Source: Haloarcula argentinensis DSM 12282 (GTDB lineage Archaea > Halobacteriota > Halobacteria > Halobacteriales > Haloarculaceae). Taken from it: DNA of 64,000 nt. Below, piece after piece: positions 1-7,987 of the stretch (position 1 is its first letter; each line of letters starts with the position of its first letter). The stretch covers positions 382,535-446,534 of the forward strand of contig AOLX01000014.1 in NCBI GenBank assembly GCA_000336895.1, given 5' to 3'. Under the pieces are notes generated by a model, which saw only the letters and a program-made list of their open reading frames with translations, ran no database searches and was not told the DNA's origin. Position numbers and translations under genes: made by a program.

Positions 1-33
1 GCCAGCCCGCTCAGAGATGTGTATAAGAGACAG
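1..33. other. Sequencing adapter at contig end (Nextera mosaic end)
   Basis: Bases 15-33 read AGATGTGTATAAGAGACAG, the 19-bp Tn5 mosaic end of Nextera libraries. The 14 bases before it also look like adapter rather than haloarchaeal DNA. Translated in frame with the next gene it gives the peptide MCIRDR, a familiar adapter artefact, so an apparent ATG at position 17 is not a start codon. Genomic sequence begins at about position 34. Confidence 0.97.
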
Positions 34-34
34 G

Positions 35-619
35 GCCGTAACAGAAAACATGGACATCAAGCAGTCTGTGTTCGAGGACCTCGACGCAGTCTGTGGGCCT
101 GACACAGTGCTTGCCAGCAACACGAGCACGCTCTCGATTACGACAATCGCCAGTGCTACCGAACGACCTGAGCAGGTCCTCGGACTGCACTTCATGAACC
201 CCGTACCGGTCATGAAAGGCGTCGAACTTGTCATCGGTGAGAAAACTAGCGACGAGACAGTGACGCTGGGCCGAGAGTTCGCCCACGACATCGGCAAGGA
301 AACCTGGGAAGCCGACGACAAGCCCGGATTCGTCGTGAACCGCGTGCTGATGCCCTGGATCAACGAGGGAATTCGCGCATACGATGAGGGTGTCGCCGAC
401 AAGGCCGACATCGACCGCGGGCTAACGCTCGGGACGAACGTCCCCATGGGGCCGCTCGAACTAGCCGACCACATCGGCCTCGATGTGGTCCTTGACGCCT
501 CTGAGACGCTATATGAGGAGTTGGGTGACCGCTACAAGCCTGCATACCTGCTCAAGCGCAAGGTTGCAGCCGGCGATCTCGGCAAAAAGTCCGGTAAGGG
601 CTTCTACGACTACGATTGA
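35..619 (+). CDS. 3-hydroxyacyl-CoA dehydrogenase, 5' end missing
   Basis: This is the C-terminal 194 residues of an NAD-dependent 3-hydroxyacyl-CoA (3-hydroxybutyryl-CoA type) dehydrogenase, which oxidises the 3-hydroxy group in beta-oxidation. Visible are the SNTSTLSIT segment, the HFMNPVPVMKGVELV block that carries the catalytic His, the PGFVVNRVLMPWINEG start of the C-terminal helical domain and the family-typical KSGKGFYDY end. The N-terminal Rossmann half with its glycine loop (roughly 90 residues) is absent because the contig stops here, not because the gene is broken. The acyl-CoA dehydrogenase downstream fits a fatty-acid oxidation locus. Confidence 0.9.
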   Translation, partial: AVTENMDIKQSVFEDLDAVCGPDTVLASNTSTLSITTIASATERPEQVLGLHFMNPVPVMKGVELVIGEKTSDETVTLGREFAHDIGKETWEADDKPGFVVNRVLMPWINEGIRAYDEGVADKADIDRGLTLGTNVPMGPLELADHIGLDVVLDASETLYEELGDRYKPAYLLKRKVAAGDLGKKSGKGFYDYD

Positions 620-724
620 CCGATCCGCGGTGACAAAGGCCGACAGTAGCAGTCTGAGTACGATACCCGGCAACGGGCCGAGCGTTGGCCAACAGTAAAG
701 ACCCAACCAGCGTTAGAATCTGTC

Positions 725-1873
725 ATGGACTTTAGCCCCACACAGGAACAGCGCCAGATACAGGAGATGGTCGCGGACTTCGTCGACGAGGAGGTCAAGC
801 CGCGGGCAGCGGAGATCGACGAAACCGACGAGTTCCCGTGGGACCTCGTCGACGAGATGGCCGACCTCGGTCTGATGGGAATGCCGATTCCGGAGGAGTA
901 CGGCGGGGCCGAACTGGACTACCACAGCTACGCTATGGCCCTCGAAGAGATTTCGCGTGGAAGCGGCGGGCTCGGCACAATCGTCGCCGCACACATCTCG
1001 CTGGCCTGCAACATGATCTATGAGTTCGGGAACGAGGCCCAGAAAGAGACCTACCTCACACCGCTTGCCGAGGGCGAGGAGATCGGCGCGTTCGCCCTCT
1101 CCGAAGCAGGTGCGGGCAGTGACGTGCCCGCGATGGACACCACTGCCGAATCGGTCGACGGCGGCGACGCCTATCTGGTCAACGGCGGCAAGCTCTGGAT
1201 CTCAAACGGGTCCGTCGCCGACACCGTCGTCCTGTTCGCCAAGACTGACCCCGAGGCCGGCAACAAGGGTATCTCCTCGTTCATCGTTCGCCCCGAGGAG
1301 GACGACGGCTTCATCGTCGAAGGGACCGAGCACAAACTCGGTGACAAGGGCTGTCCGACTGCCGAACTGCGGTTCGACGATATGCGCATCCCTGCCGACC
1401 GTATGCTCGGTGAGGAGGGCCGCGGGTTCGTCCATGCGCTCAAAACGCTCAACGGCGGACGCATCACTATCGCGGCCCGCGGTGTCGGCATCGCCCAAGC
1501 TGCGCTGGACGAGGCACTGAAATACGCCCAGGACCGTGAGCAGTTCGACCAGCCGATCAGCGATTTCCAAGCCATCCAGCACAAGCTCGCCGACATGGAC
1601 ACGAAGACGCAGGCGGCCCGCCTGCTGATGCACCAGGCTGCCGATAAGAAGATGGCCGGCGAGTCGTTCGTCAAGGAGGCCGCCCAGGCCAAGCTCTACG
1701 CCTCCGAGGTGTCCCGAGAAGTGGCGAACGAGGGCATTCAGGTCCACGGCGGCTACGGCTATACGAAGGACTTCCCGGCCGAGCGGTTCTACCGCGACGC
1801 CAAACTCAACGAGATCTACGAGGGGACCAGCGAGGTTCTTCGGAATACGATTGCCAGCGAGCTTCTCGACTAG
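725..1873 (+). CDS. Acyl-CoA dehydrogenase
   Basis: A 382-residue flavoprotein of the usual length for short/medium-chain acyl-CoA dehydrogenases. It introduces the alpha-beta double bond into acyl-CoA and passes electrons to an electron-transfer flavoprotein. The N-terminal helical domain, the beta-domain segment ALSEAGAGSDVPAM (FAD and substrate loop) and the C-terminal block IYEGTSEVLRNTI with the catalytic Glu are all present. The start at 725 follows a short intergenic gap after the hydroxyacyl-CoA dehydrogenase, so the two probably act in one pathway. Acyl chain specificity cannot be read from the sequence. Confidence 0.93.
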   Translation: MDFSPTQEQRQIQEMVADFVDEEVKPRAAEIDETDEFPWDLVDEMADLGLMGMPIPEEYGGAELDYHSYAMALEEISRGSGGLGTIVAAHISLACNMIYEFGNEAQKETYLTPLAEGEEIGAFALSEAGAGSDVPAMDTTAESVDGGDAYLVNGGKLWISNGSVADTVVLFAKTDPEAGNKGISSFIVRPEEDDGFIVEGTEHKLGDKGCPTAELRFDDMRIPADRMLGEEGRGFVHALKTLNGGRITIAARGVGIAQAALDEALKYAQDREQFDQPISDFQAIQHKLADMDTKTQAARLLMHQAADKKMAGESFVKEAAQAKLYASEVSREVANEGIQVHGGYGYTKDFPAERFYRDAKLNEIYEGTSEVLRNTIASELLD

Positions 1874-2124
1874 GGCAGCGAGAGGAGCCCTTCGACCACG
1901 ACCGCACGCGTGAAGTAGAACGGTTTTCCGTCCGCACGGTAGCATCTCGCGCTGGCAATTCCAAGCGCGAGAAGCACTGCCACACCGACGGTCCCGGCGA
2001 GCATGCCAACAACTACTGACGGCTGGATGGTTGTGCGTGCGAACACGTACGTCGCGACGCTGGCGAGGGCCGCAAACGGGAGCGCGTCCAGACCTGCTAG
2101 GAGGAGTGAGCGGGACAGGGACAT
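1870..2124 (-). CDS. Small membrane protein of unknown function
   Basis: An 84-residue protein with two hydrophobic segments (about residues 8-28 and 38-58) and a short charged tail ending VVVEGLLSLP. It is transcribed toward the acyl-CoA dehydrogenase gene and its stop overlaps that gene's end by four bases. I do not recognise a family. Composition is haloarchaeal and the reading frame is clean. Confidence 0.6.
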   Translation of the reverse strand: MSLSRSLLLAGLDALPFAALASVATYVFARTTIQPSVVVGMLAGTVGVAVLLALGIASARCYRADGKPFYFTRAVVVEGLLSLP

Positions 2125-2212
2125 ACCTGTGTTCTGTGGGAGCGCTCACAAAAAGGATATCCCATCCATCAGTGCCGGCGAAACGAAATTCGGCAGGGCC
2201 GAGAATGAATAG

Positions 2213-2503
2213 TTAGCTATCCTCGCCGAGCGCCTCACGCATCCACTCGAACTGGTCCCGGAGCCGCCGCTTGCCGGCCTCGGTCAGCGAGTACTTGTCG
2301 GCGATGCCGTCCTCGCGGTGAGCGACGAACCCCGCCGACTCCAGCGCGTCGAGCGCGCCGTAGAAGCTCTTCGGTTCGATTCGCGTGTCGTAGCGGCGTT
2401 CGAGCCGCGTTTTCAGCCGCTGGCCGGAGAGTTCCCCGTCCTCGGCAGCAGCCAGCAAGACGCACATATCGCGTCGGCGACCGCTCTGGAGCCACTTCGC
2501 CAT
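2213..2503 (-). CDS. PadR-like winged-helix transcriptional regulator
   Basis: A 96-residue single-domain winged helix. The arrangement is an N-terminal helix pair, a recognition helix around PKSFYGALDALESAGFV, a wing with DGIADKYSLTEAGKRRL and a C-terminal helix. This matches PadR-type regulators, which bind DNA as dimers and often control the adjacent genes. The ligand and targets are unknown. It starts just upstream of the oppositely transcribed 95-residue protein, so that gene is a possible target. Confidence 0.75.
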   Translation of the reverse strand: MAKWLQSGRRRDMCVLLAAAEDGELSGQRLKTRLERRYDTRIEPKSFYGALDALESAGFVAHREDGIADKYSLTEAGKRRLRDQFEWMREALGEDS

Positions 2504-2590
2504 AGGTGTCCGGTCACGGCCGCCCGGTTTCGCGTTTGCGGTTCCGAGTGGACCGCCAAGTTCGCATACCCCCGGTCCCTAGAGCCGCCG

Positions 2591-2878
2591 ATGACCGATT
2601 CCGAACTCCCCGTCGAGGCGTCAGCCGACGGTATCACGGCCACCTACCGAGAGACCGACGAGGAACGGCTACTGATATTCGAGAGCGACAGCGGGAGCGC
2701 CGCGGTCGCACAGAACATCGAGGGATACGCGATGCTGAAGGTCCGGCCGACACCTGACGGCGACGAACTGGAGCGATACTACGGCTTCGACATGGCGCTC
2801 GACCACGCGGCAGAACTGATTGGTGTGTCCCCGAACGTGCTTCCAGTCCCCGACCCGGCTGCTGACATGGGGATGTAG
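2591..2878 (+). CDS. Conserved-looking acidic hypothetical protein
   Basis: A 95-residue soluble acidic protein. The chosen ATG gives a protein starting MTDSELPVEASADG; the open frame runs further upstream but overlaps the divergent PadR-like gene and carries non-acidic residues there. No transmembrane segment or catalytic motif is visible. It contains a beta-rich middle (RLLIFESDSGSAAVAQN) and an acidic helical end. It resembles small haloarchaeal proteins without assigned function. Confidence 0.7.
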   Translation: MTDSELPVEASADGITATYRETDEERLLIFESDSGSAAVAQNIEGYAMLKVRPTPDGDELERYYGFDMALDHAAELIGVSPNVLPVPDPAADMGM

Positions 2879-3130
2879 CCATCTGACTACGTGACTGTGC
2901 GTTCGACTCGTGACGTGAGGCAGTGTGGGTTCGGACTCTGTCGACCAGCCGATTCGCCGACTGGTACGTAGGTGAGTACGAACTGGATTCTGACCGGATG
3001 ACGTCGAGTTATTCAGTACGTATCCTATGATAATAGCAGTATTTGAGATATGTCCCGAAAATTAGAACTATAGATAGAACTGGTATCACAAGAGCGCTCT
3101 ATATACATCATATAAGTATTATAAATTCGC

Positions 3131-3137
3131 TTTAATA
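3131..3137 (+). promoter_or_regulatory. TATA box of the PhoX-type phosphatase gene
   Basis: The sequence tttaata sits 23-29 nt before the ATG at 3160, the spacing expected for a leaderless haloarchaeal transcript. The 2,880-3,159 spacer is unusually AT-rich toward its right end, with several further TATA-like words (tatata, tataag, tataaa at 3,100-3,126). No gene is visible in the spacer. Confidence 0.6.
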
Positions 3138-3159
3138 ATCACTGCTACTCCTCACTCGT

Positions 3160-5304
3160 ATGGTCGAATTCACTCGACGGCAGGTACTCTCGAAATCGGT
3201 GGCGGCTGCGCTTGGGGCCAGCGTCATCGGTGTGGCGAGTGGCGAAGAGGTCGACGAATCCGACACACCCGGCGCACCGAGTGTGAAAGGGGAACTCAAG
3301 CGGTTCTCAACGACGGCGTTCGGGGCAGAAGTGACAGGGCCGTTTGTCTTCCAGAACGGCTCACTCCTGTACAGTCTCCAGCATCCTGAAGCGGAAAATC
3401 CGGAACCGTTCGACACTGCTGGAATCGGCTATTTCAGTGGTTTCCAGTTCGAACTCGATGGGACTAACGACGACTTCGACGAACTGTCGACGCCACAGAC
3501 CGAGGCAGAACAGCGTCAGGTCCGGTCAGGTAATGGAGAGTACGAAATCCTCGCACACGGTCGGGATGAAATTAACAGCGGCGAAGAGCGCCTTGGCGTG
3601 ACACAGACGCCGGACGGAACGGACATCACGCTTGACAATTTTGAAGGGACACAGTACGGCGCCGCAGGGACGAACCCAGACTGTAATCAGTTCGTCCCGA
3701 CAGACGAGGACGGGACTGAAGGCTACCTGTTTACGAACTGGGAAAACAGTCCAGGCAACATCAGTCGAATCCCGCTGCGCCAGACCAGCGATGGCGAGTG
3801 GGAAGCCGACCTTGAAGACGCGATCAACATAGCGAATACAGAGCCGTTCCGTGAGATCGGTGGCACGCGGATCAACTGTTACGGTGATCTGAGCCCGTGG
3901 GGAACAATGATCTCTTCAGAGGAGAACTACGCCCACCCCCGTGTGTCGCTGACCAACCAAGTTGGTGACATCGTCGACGCTGGTACCGGAAAGGGACGCA
4001 TCGGCGGGTGTCAGTTCTGGAACCGACCGAACCCGACTGGTATTCAGAGCGCTGTCGACGACTATTACGGCGACGAAGCCTGGAGCATCCAGGGGTACTG
4101 GGCGCTGGACGGCGTGGAGTTCCTCGCATATTATCTCGGTTCTGAGCAGTCCGACCAGAACTCCAACAGCAATAGCACCGAGCCGATCTCTGATACGTAT
4201 CCGAACCCGTACCGGTATGGCTACCACGTCGACTTCCGCGAGCCGACCGCCGACCCGCCACAGCCAGTCAAGTACTACGTGATGGGGCGGGCTTCGTGGG
4301 AGGCACCGAACATTCAGGCCGATGAGCAAACTGTCTATATGTGCTCAGACGGCGACAGCAAGGGCATCTACAAGTTCGTTGCCGACGAGGTCATTCCGGA
4401 GTACGACGACCCGATGGAGGTGTCGGGCACGCTGTACGCGCCGAAGATTACGAACCCACAGGCGGACGCATCGACAGTTGGCACACGGAAGTCCCCGGCT
4501 GAGTACTCGCTTGACATTGAGTGGATTCCGCTAGGTAGCGCAAGCAACGCGGAGATCGAAGAGTGGATCGCCGAATACGATGACATCACGCAATCTGACT
4601 ATCTCCGAGCCCACGCCGAATCTGATTGGGTGGAGGACCGCGAGGCCGCTCTTGAAGAGGCTGATCGAGAAGTCATCGAGAACGGGAACCAGAACTACAT
4701 CACGAACGAGGAAATTGTCGAGTGGGCCGACCAGTACTACGCCAAAGGCCCCGACAACGTCGACGAGGAACTCCGCCGCGTTCCCTTCCTCGAAACCCGT
4801 GCGGCGGCAAAGGAAATCGGCGCATCTATCGAGTTCAACAAAGCAGAAGGTGTCGACAGCAAGGACGGTGCCGGACCGGGCGACCCAGTCTACTTCGGTA
4901 TTTCGGAGTTCAACGACGATCTCGCAAACGACACCGGTGACATCCAGATGGACCGTGTCGACGGTGGTGTCGTCTATCGCGGCGTGCTGGAATCGGACTA
5001 TAATATCTCGACCCTCGAGCCGGTCATCGTCGGACCAGACTTCACCGACGAGCCGGAAGACGCCGATGACGCGCTCCGGAACGTAGATAACGTCTACGTG
5101 ATGGACGACGGACGCGTTCTCTGCTGTGAGGACGGCTTCGGCGGCCCCGCGCGTTCGTACCCGAACGATGGGCTCTATATCTACGAACCCGAGCCAGAAG
5201 AGGAATCAGAGCGAAACGAGAATGGCGGTAACGATAACAACGGCAACGGGAACGGCAACAACGGCAACGGGAACGGCAACAACGGCAACGGTACCAACAG
5301 CTAA
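3160..5304 (+). CDS. phoX: PhoX-family alkaline phosphatase, Tat-exported
   Basis: A 714-residue DUF839/PhoX-like protein. It begins with a twin-arginine signal (TRRQVLSKSVAAALG), so it is exported folded. Two family blocks are visible: GDLSPWGTMISSEEN, matching the PhoX 'TPWGTWLTCEEN' region, and GRASWEAPNIQADE followed by TVYMCSDGDSKGIYKFV, the metal-site and beta-propeller part. PhoX enzymes are Ca/Fe phosphomonoesterases that release phosphate outside the cell. The C-terminus is a 25-30 residue Asn/Gly low-complexity tail (repeats of NGNGN). The gene has its own AT-rich promoter, which fits phosphate-starvation control, but no Pho box was confirmed. Confidence 0.85.
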   Translation: MVEFTRRQVLSKSVAAALGASVIGVASGEEVDESDTPGAPSVKGELKRFSTTAFGAEVTGPFVFQNGSLLYSLQHPEAENPEPFDTAGIGYFSGFQFELDGTNDDFDELSTPQTEAEQRQVRSGNGEYEILAHGRDEINSGEERLGVTQTPDGTDITLDNFEGTQYGAAGTNPDCNQFVPTDEDGTEGYLFTNWENSPGNISRIPLRQTSDGEWEADLEDAINIANTEPFREIGGTRINCYGDLSPWGTMISSEENYAHPRVSLTNQVGDIVDAGTGKGRIGGCQFWNRPNPTGIQSAVDDYYGDEAWSIQGYWALDGVEFLAYYLGSEQSDQNSNSNSTEPISDTYPNPYRYGYHVDFREPTADPPQPVKYYVMGRASWEAPNIQADEQTVYMCSDGDSKGIYKFVADEVIPEYDDPMEVSGTLYAPKITNPQADASTVGTRKSPAEYSLDIEWIPLGSASNAEIEEWIAEYDDITQSDYLRAHAESDWVEDREAALEEADREVIENGNQNYITNEEIVEWADQYYAKGPDNVDEELRRVPFLETRAAAKEIGASIEFNKAEGVDSKDGAGPGDPVYFGISEFNDDLANDTGDIQMDRVDGGVVYRGVLESDYNISTLEPVIVGPDFTDEPEDADDALRNVDNVYVMDDGRVLCCEDGFGGPARSYPNDGLYIYEPEPEEESERNENGGNDNNGNGNGNNGNGNGNNGNGTNS

Positions 5305-5367
5305 CGAGACAAGACGCTGACCAGACATCACTCAGACAGCTACACAGCTTTCGATTTCACCCAAGAC

Positions 5368-5790
5368 ATGGCTCAGACTGACATCTCAAACACTGTAACC
5401 GACTTAGAGACGTATCGCGAGTATATCCTCGGCGTCCGAATCACCGAACGGACCACTGCTGACGGCGAGACCGGGTACCGATTTGAGGCCCCTGATCATC
5501 AGGGAATTGAATTCGGCGACCCCGAGATGGCGACGCTGTATGCCGACGTGTACTTCGATGTGAACGGCTTTCAGGAGGCCGGAACTGGTGAACGTGGCGT
5601 ACCACCGACAGTGATACAGGCGGGACGCGATACGCTCGTCGCGTATTTTCTCACACAGGACGGTGTCGACGTCCACTGGGCAGCGTCGTTCTACGGCGAG
5701 AAACCGGAGAAGATCGAACGGTACGTCTCGCGCGTCCGTAAGCGGTCGAAGAAGATCCGCGAGGGGGCGAAAGAACAGGGCTACGTCTGA
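5368..5790 (+). CDS. Hypothetical protein
   Basis: A 140-residue soluble protein of mixed alpha/beta composition with a basic C-terminal helix (KIERYVSRVRKRSKKIREGAKEQ). No signal peptide, membrane segment or catalytic motif is seen. It follows the PhoX-type gene by 63 bp and could be co-transcribed with it. The acidic body and clean frame support a real gene; the function is not recognised. Confidence 0.7.
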   Translation: MAQTDISNTVTDLETYREYILGVRITERTTADGETGYRFEAPDHQGIEFGDPEMATLYADVYFDVNGFQEAGTGERGVPPTVIQAGRDTLVAYFLTQDGVDVHWAASFYGEKPEKIERYVSRVRKRSKKIREGAKEQGYV

Positions 5791-5999
5791 GTCGCCACTG
5801 CAGCGTCTCCGGCAGTTCCAGCGGCAAAGTCCACCGCAGAGACACGCCTGCGTACGAACGCAATACGCCTCGAGAACGGAACAGAGACCGCATCGAACTG
5901 ACGCCGTTCACGAGTGAATCCGCCGGAAACAGCACTGTTGGAACGTGGGGCTTTTTCATATCGGGAGTGTGAGCGTCAGGTAATGGTCGGTGATTAGTG

Positions 6000-7535
6000 A
6001 TGTCGGTTCGCGTCGACTGGCGACAGAGCGTCGCTCTGACCGGCACTGTCATCAAGTATCTCGCCGTCGCAATGCTGGTCCCGCTCGGGATCAGTTTGCT
6101 GTACGGGGAGGACACCGTTGTCTTCCTGATTTCTATCGGGATCGCCATCACACTCGGCGTAGCGATAGAGCAAGCCAGCGACAGCCACGAACTCGGGCCG
6201 CGCGAAGCGCTGTTGTTCGTCGGTCTCTCCTGGGGTGCTGTCGCGGTTATCGGCGCGATCCCATACGTCATCGCTGGGTACGGGACTGAATCAGCACTCG
6301 GTGAGCCTGTGAACGCGCTGTTCGAATCGATGTCCGGATTTACGACTACTGGCGCGACCGCTACCAACGAAATATCGTTTGCTCGCCACTCGCACGCGCT
6401 GTTGATGTGGCGACAGCTCACCCAGTGGCTCGGCGGCATGGGTATCATTGTCCTGATGGTCGCCATTCTTCCGGAGGCAGCCGTCAACGGGGCGCAGTTG
6501 ATCGAATCCGAAGCGCCTGGCCCCGAACTCCAGAAGCTGACGCCGAAGATAGCCGAAACCGCACGGCTCCTCTGGCTGTTCTATCTGGGCTTTACCGTGC
6601 TGTATATCTTCATTCTGCTCGGCCTCCATTACAGGGGCTATGCGCCGAATATGAACGCCTACAACGCCGTCGCCCACGGGTTCACGACGCTGCCGACCGG
6701 TGGCTTCTCGCCACAGGCTGAGAGCATCGCCTACTTCTCACCGGCTGTCCAGTGGGCCGTCATTCCGTTCATGCTCATCGCCGGGATGAACTTCGCGCTG
6801 TTTTACCTCCTGTTGCAGGACGAGTACGCCGCTTTCCTCCAGGACCGCGAACTACAGGCGTACCTCGGTGCAAACGCCGGCGTGGCCGTCATCCTCTGGG
6901 GACTGCTCTTTACCGGGTCCGCGCCGCCGCTCGAACTCGGTGGCATCACGCAGGGGGGGCTGGAGAACTCGCTCCGGCAAGCCACGTTCCAGGTCGCCTC
7001 GCTGCTGAACTCGACCGGGTACGCGACGAGCGACTTCGCCCAGTGGGGCAACACCGCACAGGGAGTCCTGTTGTTCGCGATGTTCATCGGTGGCTCCGCA
7101 GGGTCGACCGGTGGCGGTGTCAAGATCGTCCGATGGCTGGTCGTACTCAAGAGCATCCGCCGCCAACTGTTCACGACAGCCCACCCCAGCGCCGTCAAAC
7201 CAGTTCGGCTCGGCGGGCAGGTCATCGACGAGGACGTCATCAACGCGATATACGGGTTCACGCTACTGTACCTGCTCACCTTCGGTGTCGCAACGGTGTT
7301 TCTCCTCCTCGATGCCGGCCGTGTCGGGCTCGAACTGACTGTTTTCGAAGCCATCAGCGCAAGCCTGGCGACCATCGGGAATATCGGTCCCGGGTTCGGG
7401 TTTCTGGGGCCGTTCGGGACCTACGAGCTCTTCCCGGAGACCAGCAAACTGCTGATGATCTTCCTGATGTGGATCGGTCGACTGGAGATCATTCCGGTGT
7501 TCGTGATATTTACCGGGGCGTTCTGGAACGAGTGA
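6000..7535 (+). CDS. trkH: TrkH-type potassium uptake channel
   Basis: A 511-residue polytopic membrane protein of the TrkH/KtrB superfamily, the K+-translocating subunit. The four pore loops can be followed: GFTTTGATATN (about 115), GFTTLPTGGFS (about 230), LLNSTGYATSDF (about 340) and ATIGNIGPGFGF (about 460). The glycines of the K+ filter are kept. A GTG three bases upstream could also be used; I chose the ATG at 6000. There is no RCK gene directly beside it, so it probably shares the TrkA encoded 2-4 kb downstream. Confidence 0.92.
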   Translation: MSVRVDWRQSVALTGTVIKYLAVAMLVPLGISLLYGEDTVVFLISIGIAITLGVAIEQASDSHELGPREALLFVGLSWGAVAVIGAIPYVIAGYGTESALGEPVNALFESMSGFTTTGATATNEISFARHSHALLMWRQLTQWLGGMGIIVLMVAILPEAAVNGAQLIESEAPGPELQKLTPKIAETARLLWLFYLGFTVLYIFILLGLHYRGYAPNMNAYNAVAHGFTTLPTGGFSPQAESIAYFSPAVQWAVIPFMLIAGMNFALFYLLLQDEYAAFLQDRELQAYLGANAGVAVILWGLLFTGSAPPLELGGITQGGLENSLRQATFQVASLLNSTGYATSDFAQWGNTAQGVLLFAMFIGGSAGSTGGGVKIVRWLVVLKSIRRQLFTTAHPSAVKPVRLGGQVIDEDVINAIYGFTLLYLLTFGVATVFLLLDAGRVGLELTVFEAISASLATIGNIGPGFGFLGPFGTYELFPETSKLLMIFLMWIGRLEIIPVFVIFTGAFWNE

Positions 7536-7608
7536 GTCCGGAGGACTCGTTCCGCCACCAGCTCTAGCTGACAGTTCAGTTATGTACCTACGCGACTGAG
7601 ATGTTGAT

Positions 7609-7965
7609 ATGTCCCGTCCTGAAAACGAGCCGACACCGCTTGAGGGAGTCCCGGATAAAGTGGCGACAGAACTGCCACAGTTGACGCCTGACGAACTCCG
7701 CAACACGATCATTTATGCACAGGAACTACTGCGCTTCCACGACGAGACGGCCTCACCGGTAGAGCCGGGCCCCAACGAGGAAATCCTTCGTGCGACCAAA
7801 CGCGACGGCTACACCGAGGTGGTGAAGCGGACGACCTGTGCTGAAGAATGTGATGACTGTCCACACGGGCCATATCTCTACCACGTCAAGGAGGAGACCA
7901 GACCCGAAAGTGGAACGAAAGTCCGCTGGATGTTTCTTGGCGAAGTGTATCCTGACGAAGAGTGA
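7609..7965 (+). CDS. Conserved small Cys-containing protein (DUF6788-like)
   Basis: A 118-residue soluble protein. Its C-terminal half has CAEECDDCPHGPYLYHVKEE, a Cys-x3-Cys-x2-Cys segment followed by HGPYLY that resembles DUF6788 proteins, which carry a similar C..C..HGPY(Y/W) pattern. A metal-binding or nucleic-acid-associated role is possible but unproven. It sits between the two TrkH genes with a 73-bp leader and ends 22 bp before the convergent TrkH. Confidence 0.65.
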   Translation: MSRPENEPTPLEGVPDKVATELPQLTPDELRNTIIYAQELLRFHDETASPVEPGPNEEILRATKRDGYTEVVKRTTCAEECDDCPHGPYLYHVKEETRPESGTKVRWMFLGEVYPDEE

Positions 7966-7987
7966 GAGACAGCGGGCGACCGCTCAG

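Noticed and set aside
17..34. ATG at 17 as the start of the first gene
   Set aside because: It lies in the Nextera mosaic end; the codons up to 34 are adapter.
1202..2149. Long minus-strand reading frame (315 codons) opposite the acyl-CoA dehydrogenase
   Set aside because: It lies antisense to a well-conserved enzyme gene in high-GC DNA, where stop codons are rare; its product is Arg/Val-rich and not acidic.
5225..5303. Tandem AACGGCAACGG-type repeats
   Set aside because: They encode the Asn/Gly tail of the PhoX-type protein; a low-complexity coding repeat, not a separate element.
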